NCBI GenBank assembly: GCA_945890895.1
Contig: CAMDDG010000020.1
Location: forward strand, 1 to 41,415
Direction of reading: 5' to 3'
Source: Chitinophaga pinensis
GTDB taxonomy: Bacteria > Bacteroidota > Bacteroidia > NS11-12g > UBA955
DNA: 41,415 bases
Within the stretch, counting starts at the first letter, position 1; the number at the start of each line of letters is the position of its first letter. The notes below the pieces were generated by a model. The model ran no database searches. It saw only the letters and a list, made by a program, of their open reading frames with translations, and was not told the DNA's origin. Positions 25,466-35,589 of this stretch are shown in pieces. Made by a program: the position numbers and the translations under genes.

Positions 25466-26933
25466 AATGTTGTGTTCTTTTTTCAATCCAGAAAATACTT
25501 GCAACAAACAGTAGAAGTAATGTGATTTTTATGGAATATCCGAATAATGTGTTTGGCAAGTTTAACATCCCCCAAGAAATTAAAAGAGACGTAAAGATAG
25601 ACCCTAAAATTCTGGAATACTCAAAGGGTATTGGGTAGTACTTTTTGGATAATAAGTAGCCGAATACTACCATGCTTGCATAGGAAATCAGGGTAGTATA
25701 TGCTGAGGCTAAAATACCGAATTTAGGTATAAACAATAGGTTTAAAAATATAGTAATGAATGCCCCGGCAAAAGCTGGATAAGCACCGATTTTTGTTTGG
25801 CCAGAAACTTTGTACCAAACAGACAGAGTGTAATAAATCCCGAGCATCATATTGGCAATGAGTAAAATGGGTACAATTTTCATTCCATAGGGATGTTTGA
25901 AATATTCAGGATTTCGAATTAATAGTGGTGCAATCCAAGGTAAAATTAATAAAGTACCTAAAAAAATAGTTGTTACTGCGTAAACAAACCATTTCATTAT
26001 GTATGCATGCTGATGTTTTGCATCCATAGATTTGCTTTGTTGAAAAAAGTAAGGTTCAACTGCGAATCTAAAAGCTTGCACAAACAAGGTAAGAATTAAA
26101 CTCAGCTTGTAGAATGCATTATAAATACTAGCATTATAATCTGCGGTATCTGAAGGCATCATTTTTTTGATTAATATTCGATCGAAAGTTTCATTTATCA
26201 TACCCGCTAAGCCAATAAAAATGAGTGGATAAGAGTATTGAATCATTCGCTTGAACAAGGAGTAATCAAAACCAAATTTCAAGTTTCTCCAAGTATTTAA
26301 TAATAAAGGGAATGTGGCTAGGGATGCAATTAAATTGGAAACAAATATCCATGTAACTTGATTGGTGTTTATTATGGAATCAAGAATGGTATGGGTATAT
26401 CCCAATTCGTATAACCATGGACAAACCACCAGAAAAAACAGATTTGCGCCCACATTAATGAAAATATTCGCTATTCTAACCGTTGCGAAATTCCAAGCTT
26501 TTTGGTTATTCCTCAGCCAAGCAAATCCAATGGCTGTAACCGCATCAGATGCTAATATCAGCGTAAAAAATATGGCATACTCAGGATGATTGGGGTATCC
26601 AACCCAATTCATAATCGGTTCTGCAAAGAAATAGGCGAATATGGAAAACAAGAATCCACTTAAAACGAGTGAAATACTTGCAGTTGAAAAAACCTTTTCT
26701 TTTTGAAAATTATCTTTTTGAGCAAAATGAAAAAACGCGGTTTCAAATCCCAAAGCGAAGATAATTGCAAAAAAGCTGGCATAGCTAAACATAACTCCAA
26801 CAACACCATAATCAGCCACGTTATCTAATTTAGCAGTATATAATGGTACCAATAAATAATTAATAAATCTGCCAACCATTGTGCTAATACCATAAATGGC
26901 TGTTTGACCGGCTAGCTTTTTAATGATTGACAT
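25443..26933 (-). CDS. Wzx-like oligosaccharide flippase (polysaccharide biosynthesis protein)
   Basis: The 496-residue protein has roughly 12-14 hydrophobic helices and the MATE/MOP-superfamily N-terminus [41 protein letters not shown] mid-protein is characteristic of the RfbX/Wzx group, and [20 protein letters not shown] follows in the second half. It probably flips undecaprenyl-linked glycan units across the inner membrane. It lies 14 bp downstream of the WbqC-like gene and overlaps dut by 23 nt. No polymerase or ligase gene is adjacent. Confidence 0.9.
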   Translation of the reverse strand: MSIIKKLAGQTAIYGISTMVGRFINYLLVPLYTAKLDNVADYGVVGVMFSYASFFAIIFALGFETAFFHFAQKDNFQKEKVFSTASISLVLSGFLFSIFAYFFAEPIMNWVGYPNHPEYAIFFTLILASDAVTAIGFAWLRNNQKAWNFATVRIANIFINVGANLFFLVVCPWLYELGYTHTILDSIINTNQVTWIFVSNLIASLATFPLLLNTWRNLKFGFDYSLFKRMIQYSYPLIFIGLAGMINETFDRILIKKMMPSDTADYNASIYNAFYKLSLILTLFVQAFRFAVEPYFFQQSKSMDAKHQHAYIMKWFVYAVTTIFLGTLLILPWIAPLLIRNPEYFKHPYGMKIVPILLIANMMLGIYYTLSVWYKVSGQTKIGAYPAFAGAFITIFLNLLFIPKFGILASAYTTLISYASMVVFGYLLSKKYYPIPFEYSRILGSIFTSLLISWGMLNLPNTLFGYSIKITLLLLFVASIFWIEKRTQHYAEHKNH

Positions 26934-26947
26934 ATTCTTAGAAATGA

Positions 26948-27736
26948 TTAATAATTGCTGGCAACAAAATTACTGTTTTTAAAATATTCATTGGATAGTG
27001 GCCCAAGATTGAATAACAGATCAAGAATACTCACATGGGTTTGAAATCCAAATTTTACATTAAAAACTTGTGTGTATTCTGGTATAAGAATGGAAGCAGG
27101 AAAAGGTTGAGTTGACAATTCTAAAGTTGAATTTTCTAGATTTGGATTAACCAGTATTTCTGGATTCGAATGCGTATTTATCGGTGCATTTTGTTTAATG
27201 TTTATAGAAGTAGTGTCGGAATACGTGGAAATAGAATGAGTGTTGTTAAACTCAGAGAGATTGAATCCTAAATATGGAAGCATCATGTTCATGATTTTCT
27301 GATTTAACTCCCACAAGTATTCGGGTTTAGAATCAAATGCACTATATAGTTTGTAATCGTAATATTCAAAAAATGGCGATTTCCCATAAGCAGTCTGAAG
27401 TGCATTTTTATGCTCTTTAATCCAGTTATGATCATAACTGATTCGTTTATTCTTCCAAGTATCATCTTTACTTCCTTTAATCAAGGGAATTATTAATGAC
27501 TGAATGGAATTGGCCGTTGCTATTTTGTATTGATTGGAATTTTTAAAGTTAGATGGAGTTGAATCTGATAACAATAAATTCGAAAAATCGGTGTTAAATG
27601 TGCGTTGTTTGAAAATTATTGGGTTTTGTACAAAATAAATCATCCATTTAAGATCTGGAATTACTGAAAATCCGTCAGTTATTGATTCAATGTAGGCAAT
27701 TTTATTTGCTTTGTTATCTTCTTCGGATGGGACCAT
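26948..27736 (-). CDS. WbqC-like family protein
   Basis: The 262-residue protein resembles the WbqC family found in surface-polysaccharide loci. Signs are IATANSIQSLIIPLIKG near residue 75, the TWKNKRISYDHNWIKEH then LQTAYGKSPFFEYYDY stretch, LWELNQKIMNMMLPYLGF, and the C-terminal QVFNVKFGFQTHVSILDLLF followed by NLGP. The usual N-terminal YLPP..YF and YRNR signatures are weak or absent. A Ser/Asn/Thr-rich insert of about 45 residues separates the last conserved block. Biochemical activity of WbqC proteins is not established. The gene precedes the flippase by 14 bp, in keeping with a glycan role. Confidence 0.65.
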   Translation of the reverse strand: MVPSEEDNKANKIAYIESITDGFSVIPDLKWMIYFVQNPIIFKQRTFNTDFSNLLLSDSTPSNFKNSNQYKIATANSIQSLIIPLIKGSKDDTWKNKRISYDHNWIKEHKNALQTAYGKSPFFEYYDYKLYSAFDSKPEYLWELNQKIMNMMLPYLGFNLSEFNNTHSISTYSDTTSINIKQNAPINTHSNPEILVNPNLENSTLELSTQPFPASILIPEYTQVFNVKFGFQTHVSILDLLFNLGPLSNEYFKNSNFVASNY

Positions 27737-27954
27737 AATAGTGTATGTATACGTATTCTAGGAAAATTAGGTGTATGCTTATTTTAGGGGAATATTGGTG
27801 TCTTCGTGTTTTTGGAAAATTAGAGTCGAATAAGTCGGAAGGTTGATTTTTTTGGATTTTAAAACACTAAATTCAATTGAATTTTAGTGCATTGATTTGA
27901 AATTTACTGCGAAATTCATTATTGAAAAATCAAAAATATTTGATTAACAGTTTA
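27737..27954. other. 218-bp AT-rich gap between folK and the WbqC-like gene
   Basis: No open frame, tRNA or strong hairpin is visible. It presumably holds the promoter for the - strand cluster, but I see no exact TAnnTTTG element placed near the ATG at 27736. The palindrome-like GTATGTATACGTAT at about 27744-27757 is the only structured spot. Confidence 0.4.
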
Positions 27955-28461
27955 TTATAAACGCAGTACCCCCAACGAATCTTTTGTAGTACTTTCCAGT
28001 TTTTTTATTGTTTTATTCAAAATGGGATGTTTATAGTTCGGGGCAATTTCATTGAGTGGTTTCAAAACAAACATCCGATTTTGAATTTCGGGATGCGGAA
28101 TTTGCAATGTATTTGTCTGAAATACAACTTGATCAAAAAACAGTATATCGATGTCAATAACCCGGGGACCCCACTTCTCAAAACGCACCCTTCCAATTTG
28201 TTTTTCAATATAATTGAGCTTTTTAAGAATCAATAATGGACTGAAAATAGAATGAACCAATAGACATTGATTTACAAAATCGGGTTGGTCGGTTTTGCCC
28301 CAGGCTGCTGTTTTATACATGGAAGAACTACGTGAAACTCTTCCAATTTCCTTTTCAATTAGTTGAATGGCCTTGATTAAATTTGAAATGGATTCACCCT
28401 GGTTGCTCCCTGTTGAAAGGTATACTCGATGGAACCTTGTAAAAACACGTCTGCTGGACAT
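27955..28461 (-). CDS. folK: 2-amino-4-hydroxy-6-hydroxymethyldihydropteridine diphosphokinase
   Basis: HPPK transfers pyrophosphate from ATP to the pterin in folate synthesis. From ATG 28461 it is 168 residues. Motifs are VYLSTGSNQGESISNL, SSMYKTAAWGKTDQPDFVNQ, RFEKWGPRVIDIDILFF and IPHPEIQNRMFVLKPLNEIA, all diagnostic. A longer frame begins at ATG 28491, but a -7-like element (TATCTTCG, 28475-28468) lies inside that extension. Family proteins begin close to the VYLSTGSN strand, so the shorter start is preferred. It has its own promoter and is divergent from the M16 protease gene. Confidence 0.94.
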   Translation of the reverse strand: MSSRRVFTRFHRVYLSTGSNQGESISNLIKAIQLIEKEIGRVSRSSSMYKTAAWGKTDQPDFVNQCLLVHSIFSPLLILKKLNYIEKQIGRVRFEKWGPRVIDIDILFFDQVVFQTNTLQIPHPEIQNRMFVLKPLNEIAPNYKHPILNKTIKKLESTTKDSLGVLRL

Positions 28462-28467
28462 TGGCCG

Positions 28468-28475
28468 CGAAGATA
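28468..28475 (-). promoter_or_regulatory. -7-like promoter element of folK (TTCG variant)
   Basis: Minus-strand TATCTTCG differs from TAnnTTTG at one base and ends 6 nt before the chosen ATG. The same octamer occurs before the small gene at 39831, also just upstream of its ATG. Confidence 0.5.
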
Positions 28476-28565
28476 CTTTTAATTCTTTCAATTACATTTG
28501 TATCTATTACTTCAATCGGATTTATAACCATTAATTTTACAAATTCTTCTTTTTGAATAAAAATT

Positions 28566-31499
28566 ATGAAAAAAATAGTAGCCTTTTCTTTGTTGGGTAT
28601 CCTGTTTTGGACGGCCCAAGCTCAAAATCGAGTAAGTGGATTTTCTGATACTAAATCGGATCATTGGACTGTTAGAAAGTACATTAGTGATCCTTTAAAT
28701 ACACGACATTACACATTTGAGAATGGATTGACATTAATTACATCAACAAATACATCAACATCGCGAGTGTATACTATGGTTGCTGTAAAAACCGGCTCAA
28801 AAAATGATCCCAGTACCAACACTGGTTTGGCCCATTACTTAGAACATATGTTGTTTAAAGGAACTGATAAGTATGGAACATCCGACTGGGCTAAAGAAGA
28901 ACCTTTGCTTAAGGATATTGATAACTTGTACGAAAAGTACAATTCAACATCTCAAGAAGATCTAAGAAAAGAAATTTATCGTCAAATAGACAGCGTGAGC
29001 CAATTAGCTGCAAAATTTTCTATTGCCAATGAATTTGATAAAATGTGTCAAGCTATGGGAGCAAAAGGTACCAATGCATTTACTTCCAACGATATGACTG
29101 TGTACATAAATGATATTCCAAGTAATGGAATTTCTCAATGGCTTGCATTTGAGTCGGAACGCTATCGAAATCCTGTTTTTAGATTATTCCACACAGAATT
29201 AGAAGCAGTTTATGAAGAAAAGAACATTTCAATAGATCGAGATATGAGTCAAGTTTGGGAGCAATTGTTCGCTGAAATGTTCAAAAAACACAATTATGGA
29301 AAGCAGACCACTATTGGTACTATTGAACATTTGAAAAATCCTTCATTAAAAGCGATTCGCGAATATTATAATACATACTATGTGCCCAATAACATGGCGG
29401 TGATTATGTCGGGTGATTTTAATCCCGATTCTGTAGCGCAACAAGTTTATGAAAGTTTTAAGTACATGAAGTCTAAGCCCGTTCCTCAATATCAATACGA
29501 AGAAGAGGATTTGAGAAATACTGAGCGTAGTATCGAAGTATTTGGGCCAAGCTCTGAAATGATGGTGGTTGGATATCCATTACCAGGAGCTTCATCTAAA
29601 CAAGTTCGGATTGGTAAAATTGTCAATTTGTTGTTGAATAACCCCCAAGCAGGTTTGATGGACTTGAATTTGGTTAAACAGCAAAAAGTGTTGAATGCGG
29701 GTACGAGTTTGGAAACCATGAAAGATTATTCACTATTCTTAGTCATTGGTTCTCCAAAAGAAGGACAGCAATTGGATTCAATGAAGAATTTGTTATTGGA
29801 TGAAATTGCAAAAATTGGAAAAGGAGAATTCGATGAGTCCATGTTAAAAGCCATTATTTTAAATCAAGATATATCTAAACTAGAAGAATACAAAGACAAT
29901 GCAGCGAGATGCTATTTGTTGATGGAATCATTTGTGAATGAAATTGATTATCAGCAAAGTGCAAATGAATTGTATGAAATGTCCAAAATTACTAAAGAGG
30001 AAATAATGGACTTCGTAAATGAATATTTAGCCAAGAACAGAATAGTTGTATATAAACGCAAAGGAGAGACGCCAAAACGGGATAAAATCGAGAAACCGGT
30101 TATTCATCCAGTAGAATTGAATAGAGATAAACAGAGTGAATTCGTAAAAGATTGGTTATCTAAACCAGCTCAAAAAATGAATCCTGTATATTTCAATAAA
30201 GAGTCAGTTTCTAAACAAAAAGTAGGCAGTTCTTTACTGTACTATGTTCGGAATACCGAAAATCGGTTGTTCAAAATGGAAATTCGGTTTGATTATGGTA
30301 CCCGACATGATTTAAAAACCGACATTTTAACAGACATATTGTATTTGTCGGGTACTAAATCCAAATCGCAAGAAGATATTTCCAAGAAACTGTTTTCTTT
30401 GGGATGTAATTTTTCAACTTTTACTACTCCGGAATATACATCTGTAGTTCTGCAAGGTCCAAAAGAGTCATACAACGAAGCGGTAAATCTAGTTAATGAA
30501 GTTTTAAGTAATCCGATATTTGAAAAATCAGTTCTTGAAGAGTTAAAGTTAACAACTTTGAAGAATCGTGAAAATGCAAAAACCAGTGCTCAATCCATAA
30601 ACAGTGCTTTAAATATGTACATGCGTTATGGTAAATTAAATCCTATAACAGCGATACTTGATAATAACTCCCTAAATGGATTGACAGTTGCGGATTTAGT
30701 GAAGACACACAAGCAACTTCTAATGAGTCCCAGAAAGTTCTTATATTATGGAACTTTAGAAGCGTCTGAAGTTTCTCAGTCTTTGAAACAAACCCTATTT
30801 TATGCAAAAAAGACAAAGGCATTTAAGGATGAAGTTACTCCCAGAATCAAGGAACAAGTTTACACGGAGCCCACTGTATTTTTTGTAGATTACCCTCAAG
30901 TTCAGGCAAGCGTTAGATGGTATTCTTTAGATGAATTGTACAATCCCAATTTCAGAGCCACAATTACTGCATTCAATCAATATTTTGGTGGTGATATGAG
31001 CAGTGTAGTTTTTCAAACAATTAGAGAATCTAAAGCATTGGCATACAGTACATCCGCTTTATTTATTTCGCCTGATAGACCTACAAAACCTTATTTGTTT
31101 ACTGCATTTGTTGGAACCCAATCCGATAAATTCCATGATGCAATCTCTTCGATGAATGAGTTGATTGAGAATTTACCCAAGAATGAGCAGGTATTTGAAT
31201 TGGCGAAATCCAGTGTAATAAGTTCAATTGAAACCGAACGTGTTACTGAGGATTCTTATATATCTATGCTCTTAGCCATGGAACGAATGGAACAAACTAA
31301 TGATCCAAAAGCTCAAACGTACAATGATATCCAAAAATTAACATTTAATGATATTGCGGAATTCCACAAGAAACATGTTGCTGGTAAAGTAAATTGTTTA
31401 TCAGTTGTAGCAAGTAAAGAGCGATTGGATTTAGAAAAGGATTTGAAGAAATATGGTAAGGTTAAAGTCTTAACTTTAGAAGATATTTTTGGATATTGA
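28566..31499 (+). CDS. Secreted M16 (insulinase/pitrilysin-like) zinc metalloprotease
   Basis: The 977-residue protein has a signal peptide (KKIVAFSLLGILFWTAQAQ) and two M16 halves. The N-terminal half carries the inverted zinc motif HYLEH at residues 90-94 (in GLAHYLEHMLFKG), with the downstream glutamate in TELEAVYEEKN. The C-terminal half is the inactive M16C-type partner, with FDYGTRHDLKTDILTDILYL and later FNQYFGGDMSSVVFQTIRES, which is typical of the substrate-clamping R/Y region. It is expected in the periplasm or on the outer membrane, degrading peptides. It stands alone on the + strand and is followed by a strong hairpin. The SusC/D pair lies about 1 kb downstream, beyond the oppositely oriented cpsB-like gene. 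Confidence 0.94.
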   Translation: MKKIVAFSLLGILFWTAQAQNRVSGFSDTKSDHWTVRKYISDPLNTRHYTFENGLTLITSTNTSTSRVYTMVAVKTGSKNDPSTNTGLAHYLEHMLFKGTDKYGTSDWAKEEPLLKDIDNLYEKYNSTSQEDLRKEIYRQIDSVSQLAAKFSIANEFDKMCQAMGAKGTNAFTSNDMTVYINDIPSNGISQWLAFESERYRNPVFRLFHTELEAVYEEKNISIDRDMSQVWEQLFAEMFKKHNYGKQTTIGTIEHLKNPSLKAIREYYNTYYVPNNMAVIMSGDFNPDSVAQQVYESFKYMKSKPVPQYQYEEEDLRNTERSIEVFGPSSEMMVVGYPLPGASSKQVRIGKIVNLLLNNPQAGLMDLNLVKQQKVLNAGTSLETMKDYSLFLVIGSPKEGQQLDSMKNLLLDEIAKIGKGEFDESMLKAIILNQDISKLEEYKDNAARCYLLMESFVNEIDYQQSANELYEMSKITKEEIMDFVNEYLAKNRIVVYKRKGETPKRDKIEKPVIHPVELNRDKQSEFVKDWLSKPAQKMNPVYFNKESVSKQKVGSSLLYYVRNTENRLFKMEIRFDYGTRHDLKTDILTDILYLSGTKSKSQEDISKKLFSLGCNFSTFTTPEYTSVVLQGPKESYNEAVNLVNEVLSNPIFEKSVLEELKLTTLKNRENAKTSAQSINSALNMYMRYGKLNPITAILDNNSLNGLTVADLVKTHKQLLMSPRKFLYYGTLEASEVSQSLKQTLFYAKKTKAFKDEVTPRIKEQVYTEPTVFFVDYPQVQASVRWYSLDELYNPNFRATITAFNQYFGGDMSSVVFQTIRESKALAYSTSALFISPDRPTKPYLFTAFVGTQSDKFHDAISSMNELIENLPKNEQVFELAKSSVISSIETERVTEDSYISMLLAMERMEQTNDPKAQTYNDIQKLTFNDIAEFHKKHVAGKVNCLSVVASKERLDLEKDLKKYGKVKVLTLEDIFGY

Positions 31500-31534
31500 T
31501 ATTTGGAGTAACCAGAAATAAGCTCTATTAAAGT

Positions 31535-31577
31535 AACCAGTTGATTAAACCAGAATATGGTTTTTCAACTGGTTTTT
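31535..31577 (+). terminator. Terminator hairpin after the M16 protease, overlapping the end of the cpsB-like gene
   Basis: AACCAGTTGA (31535-31544) pairs perfectly with TCAACTGGTT (31565-31574). An inner stem AAACCA/TGGTTT (31547-31552 with 31558-31563) closes a 5-nt loop. A short T-run follows on the + strand. The right arm and loop are also the last ten codons of the convergent cpsB-like gene. Confidence 0.7.
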
Positions 31578-32240
31578 CTCAAATAATTCATGTAAACTTT
31601 CTTTGGTAAAGAAGGTTTTTAAAGCATCTAAATGTCTGTAATGATGCAAATCTGTACATGCGTAGTCGTAATAACCTTCTTGAAGTAGTTTGTTGGAAAT
31701 AATTTGTACTTCTTTGCCATAATAAGGAGTAAGGGATAATAAGTTCAATTGAAAATCGAAACCTAAATCTTTTAAGTAAGTATAATTGGTTTTGTAATCT
31801 TTAAAAAAGTAGCCATAACGTTCGGGATGTGCTAATATAGGTATGTAACCCATTATTTGCAGTTGAAAACTATAATTTTCAATTCGTTCGGGTTTATGAG
31901 CATAAGAAAATTCTACTAAAATATATTTGTCTTTAACACAAAGCAAATTCTCTTTTCTATTCAATTTTTGCAAAAATATATCATCCAACATGTGTTCTGC
32001 AGAGAAACCGAGTAGTTGATTCTTTTGATTTGAAAGGATATCTGCATTAGAAATTAATTGATTAAAGGCATTTTCAATAGTTGCAGGGGTGTTTGGGTGT
32101 GTATCTGCAATGATGTGGGGACTTGGTTTTACTTGATCAAATCCCAATTCCATTAATCCAATTAATAAATCATTTGACGTATTAATATCGGGAGAACCAT
32201 CATCAATTCCCGGTAAAATGTGGTTGTGAAAATCCAACAT
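31545..32240 (-). CDS. CpsB/CapC-type PHP-family protein-tyrosine phosphatase
   Basis: The 231-residue protein starts with the PHP metal motif DFHNHILPGIDDGS, followed by PSPHIIADTHPNTP (usually TPHI), GFSAEHMLDD, ILAHPERYGYF and the C-terminal metal residues TDLHHYRHL. This is the CpsB/YwqE family, which dephosphorylates bacterial tyrosine kinases that control capsule or exopolysaccharide export. No BY-kinase or Wza-like gene is adjacent. A one-mismatch -7 element ends 4 nt before the ATG. Its 3' end is shared with the terminator of the convergent M16 gene. Confidence 0.88.
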   Translation of the reverse strand: MLDFHNHILPGIDDGSPDINTSNDLLIGLMELGFDQVKPSPHIIADTHPNTPATIENAFNQLISNADILSNQKNQLLGFSAEHMLDDIFLQKLNRKENLLCVKDKYILVEFSYAHKPERIENYSFQLQIMGYIPILAHPERYGYFFKDYKTNYTYLKDLGFDFQLNLLSLTPYYGKEVQIISNKLLQEGYYDYACTDLHHYRHLDALKTFFTKESLHELFEKNQLKNHILV

Positions 32241-32244
32241 GCTA

Positions 32245-32252
32245 CAAATATC
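32245..32252 (-). promoter_or_regulatory. Possible -7 element of the cpsB-like gene
   Basis: Minus-strand GATATTTG matches TAnnTTTG except at the first base and ends 4 nt before the ATG at 32240, the same placement as other elements in this window. Confidence 0.4.
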
Positions 32253-32501
32253 GATACAAATGAATCATCATGGAGTTAATTTTAGTCAAAAACGATATAA
32301 AAGTAGTTGAAAAGTAGATAACACATTTATATACTGTTTACAGGTAGAATTTTAGTCAAGACCCTTGGTAATTGTCGATTTTACGTTAAGCTGTAGGTTT
32401 TGTTTAAAAAAAAATACCAAAATTTTAGGATAAAATGCTTTGAATATTCGACGAAATACTCCTAATTGCGAATTACGCTGTTAAAATAAAATCATATTAT
32501 C
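32253..32501 (+). promoter_or_regulatory. Upstream region of the SusC/SusD pair with a 12-bp direct repeat
   Basis: This AT-rich region has no plausible gene (longest small frame about 16 codons). The 12-mer AATTTTAGTCAA occurs at 32278-32289 and again at 32348-32359, 70 bp apart start to start. Near the gene is a short inverted repeat, TAATTGCGAATTA, at about 32462-32474. A TTTG-containing stretch at about 32440 is the nearest promoter-like sequence, but no exact -7 element is seen. The repeats could be regulator sites. Confidence 0.4.
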
Positions 32502-35500
32502 ATGAAAGTTACATTAGGTAAAATTCCGGTACTGGCCTTGTTGGGTGCAGGAATTTTTGCTACAAGTTCCGTGGATGCACAGGTTGCATCAGCGATGGGC
32601 AAAAATTCCGAACCTCAGGGCGACACAGTAAACATCGGTGAGGTAACGATTACCGCCACCGGTCTAACAACCAGTTCTCGTAAAACGGGATACGGTGTTT
32701 CTCAAGTTAAAGGAAAAAGTGTTGTTTCATCCGGTGAAAGTGGATTGATTCAAGCTTTATCTGGTAAAGCTTCTAACGTACAGATTACCCGATCAACAGG
32801 CGATCCTGGTGCTGGAGCTTACATTCAAATTCGCGGTCAGAATACGGTTACGGGTTCAAACCAACCCTTGATTGTAGTAGACGGTATTCCTGTAAGCAAT
32901 TCAAGTATTGGTGGCGATATTGATGGTGTAGTTCAACAATCTCGTTTGAACGATATTAATCCTGCAGATATTGAGAACATTGAAATTTTGAAGGGAGCTG
33001 CTGCTGCGGCAATTTGGGGTACTAGAGCTGCAAATGGTGTAATTATGATTACTACCAAAAAAGGTAAAAAAGGCTTAAAAGTTGAAGTTAGCTCTACGTA
33101 CATGTTGGATGAAATCAATCGTGAATTTGCAAAACAAAGCAAATACGGTCAAGGAGTTAATGGTAATTGGGTAGCTAACAACGCATTGAGCTGGGGTGAT
33201 AGAATCGCAGATCGTTCGGGTACAGATGAGTTTAATACCACGGGTAGATATTTTGAAGCCGCTGATGGCGATAAATATTATCCCATCGTGAAAAAAGGTT
33301 CTAAGCAAGTATATAACGATGCAAATCGCAATCAGGTTTTCAGAACAGGTACAACTTGGAACAATAATGTTTCTATTTCAAGTGGTAGCGATAAGGGTTC
33401 CGTGTTTTTCAGTTTATCTGATTGGAATCAGAAAGGTATTTTGAATGGAAACTCTGATTATCGCAGAACAACTGGACGATTGAATCTGGACTACAATGCA
33501 ACCGAGAAAGTAATTTTTAGTTTGAAAAGCACATTAGCAAAAGTATCCTCTAATCGAATTCAGATGGGTTCTAATCTTAATGGATTGTATTTAGGTTATT
33601 TGAGAACTCCAGCAGATTTTGATAATTCTGATTGGATCGGAACCTATTACAATGATGCGGGAATAGGTACTCCTGGTTCTCACAGAGGTTACAGACGATA
33701 CTTGGGTGATGCTGTTCCTGCTTATAACAACCCAGGCTGGACGCTTAATGAACAGGTGAATTCATCCGATGTTACCCGTTTTATATTAGCTCCTGAGGTT
33801 ATGTATAAATGGGCGAAAAACTCAAATTTTATTGCACGAGTAGGGTATGATGAATCTTCAGATCGTCGTATTACTTATTTCCCATGGAGATCCGCTTCAA
33901 GCAATTCTAATGGAGCATTTACTGATAATTTGATTCGCGAATCCGAGTTAAGCTTGCATTTAATTAATCAGTCCAATCACAAGTTAACCAAAGAATTGAG
34001 TTTGAATGCCACTTTAGGGTATTTGGCAACAGATAGAAATTTCTATTCCATTGGTGGATCAGCTTTGAACTTTATTATTCGCGATCAAGATCGTTATGGT
34101 TTCTTTAACGCAACTTCTGAAAATATGACTCCTTTTAATTCAGTTAGTCAAGTGTTAAATAACCGTTTTTATGGTACGTTCGACTTTGCATTCATGGATA
34201 AGTTATTCTTGAATCTGGGTACAGCTGCAGAACAATCAAGCACTTTTGCAGATAGATTCTATTCACCTAGTGCGAGCTTGAGTTATGAATTTACTAAAGA
34301 TGTTAAAATTCCAACTCTTTCTTATGGGAAATTAAGAGCTTCATGGGGTCAAGTGGGTGTTGCTCCACCAGCATACATTTGGGGAACCAACTATGTAAGT
34401 GCAAGTTCTGCATCTGGATGGGGTGAAGTTATGGATGCTTCATATTTCGGTGGATCCATATATAGAAGTACCGCACGTGGTAATCCAGACATTCGTCCTG
34501 AAATTAAACGTGAAATGGAATTAGGTGCTGATTTGAAATTCCTAGATGGTCGAATTTCATTGGGAGCAACGTATTATCAAAATAAAATTGATGGAGCTAT
34601 TCTAGCTGTTGCAGTTCCGGCTTCTACCGGCTACACCAATCAATGGGCGAATGCAGCTGTTCTTTCAAATAAAGGCTATGAATTGGATTTCAATTTAGCA
34701 GTTATTAAAAACGATAAATTAACTTGGAATATCTATGGTAACCTAGGTTCCAATAAAAATTTAGTTGAGAGCTTGAGTGGTGTAGGTAATGTGTTCTTAG
34801 CTGGATTTACGGGTTCTTCTTCTCGTGCAGTTGAAGGACATCAAATGGGTGCACTTTGGGGTGGAAAATGGCAACGAGATGCTGATGGAAATTTGATTTT
34901 AGATGCAAACGGGTTTCCTCAACAAGCTGCTGAAGAAGGTGTAATTGGTGATCCTAACCCAACTTGGAGAGGTGGATTTGGAACCAATTTAACGTTCAAA
35001 GGAATTACAATGAACGTGTTATTTGAAGCTTGCCAAGGCAATCAAATGTGGGGTGGAACCATGGGTGTATTGAACTATTTCGGTACCGCTGAACATACAG
35101 GTAATGAAATTACGGTTGATGCTACAAAAGCAGCAAGTTTGAAAAATGTTTACGGAGAGTCGATTGCAGATGTTGCTACTGCTGATGCAAATGGACAATA
35201 CACAGTTCGTGGAAATATTGAAAACTTTGGTGGTGGTGATGTATGGTTAGAACAAGGTTGGTATACCGGTTTAGGTGGTGGTTTTGGTCCAGTTTCTGAA
35301 CAATTTATTTATGATGCGTCTTGGGTTCGTTTGAGGGAGTTGAGTCTAAGCTATGAGTTGCCCGCAAATTTGTGTAGAAAATTACACATCCCCGGAGCTT
35401 CTTTAGGCTTTACTGGCCGTAACTTGATGTTGTGGACCAAATCTCCTGAAAATGGTGGTTTAGAAGGATTAGATCCTGAAACTAATTTGACAGGTGTATC

Positions 35501-35576
35501 TAACGGTCGTGGACTCGATTACTTCAATAATCCAGGTACCAAATCGTATATTTTTAGCTTAAGTATCAAACTTTAA
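32502..35576 (+). CDS. SusC/RagA-family TonB-linked outer-membrane transporter
   Basis: The 1024-residue protein has a signal peptide ending near SSVDAQ and a possible TonB box in DTVNIGEVTITATG. The SusC-type plug motifs are IQALSGKASNVQITRS, IQIRGQNTVTGSNQPLIVVD then GIPV, and NIEILKGAAAAAIWGTRAAN then GVIMITTKKG. A large beta-barrel ends FNNPGTKSYIFSLSIKL. It lacks the N-terminal carboxypeptidase-like domain usual in SusC proteins, going almost straight from the signal to the TonB box. It forms the barrel of a pedal-bin importer with the SusD-like lipoprotein 13 bp downstream. No glycosidase is nearby, so the substrate may be peptides or another polymer. Confidence 0.95.
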   Translation: MKVTLGKIPVLALLGAGIFATSSVDAQVASAMGKNSEPQGDTVNIGEVTITATGLTTSSRKTGYGVSQVKGKSVVSSGESGLIQALSGKASNVQITRSTGDPGAGAYIQIRGQNTVTGSNQPLIVVDGIPVSNSSIGGDIDGVVQQSRLNDINPADIENIEILKGAAAAAIWGTRAANGVIMITTKKGKKGLKVEVSSTYMLDEINREFAKQSKYGQGVNGNWVANNALSWGDRIADRSGTDEFNTTGRYFEAADGDKYYPIVKKGSKQVYNDANRNQVFRTGTTWNNNVSISSGSDKGSVFFSLSDWNQKGILNGNSDYRRTTGRLNLDYNATEKVIFSLKSTLAKVSSNRIQMGSNLNGLYLGYLRTPADFDNSDWIGTYYNDAGIGTPGSHRGYRRYLGDAVPAYNNPGWTLNEQVNSSDVTRFILAPEVMYKWAKNSNFIARVGYDESSDRRITYFPWRSASSNSNGAFTDNLIRESELSLHLINQSNHKLTKELSLNATLGYLATDRNFYSIGGSALNFIIRDQDRYGFFNATSENMTPFNSVSQVLNNRFYGTFDFAFMDKLFLNLGTAAEQSSTFADRFYSPSASLSYEFTKDVKIPTLSYGKLRASWGQVGVAPPAYIWGTNYVSASSASGWGEVMDASYFGGSIYRSTARGNPDIRPEIKREMELGADLKFLDGRISLGATYYQNKIDGAILAVAVPASTGYTNQWANAAVLSNKGYELDFNLAVIKNDKLTWNIYGNLGSNKNLVESLSGVGNVFLAGFTGSSSRAVEGHQMGALWGGKWQRDADGNLILDANGFPQQAAEEGVIGDPNPTWRGGFGTNLTFKGITMNVLFEACQGNQMWGGTMGVLNYFGTAEHTGNEITVDATKAASLKNVYGESIADVATADANGQYTVRGNIENFGGGDVWLEQGWYTGLGGGFGPVSEQFIYDASWVRLRELSLSYELPANLCRKLHIPGASLGFTGRNLMLWTKSPENGGLEGLDPETNLTGVSNGRGLDYFNNPGTKSYIFSLSIKL

Positions 35577-35589
35577 TTCTATTAAAAAA

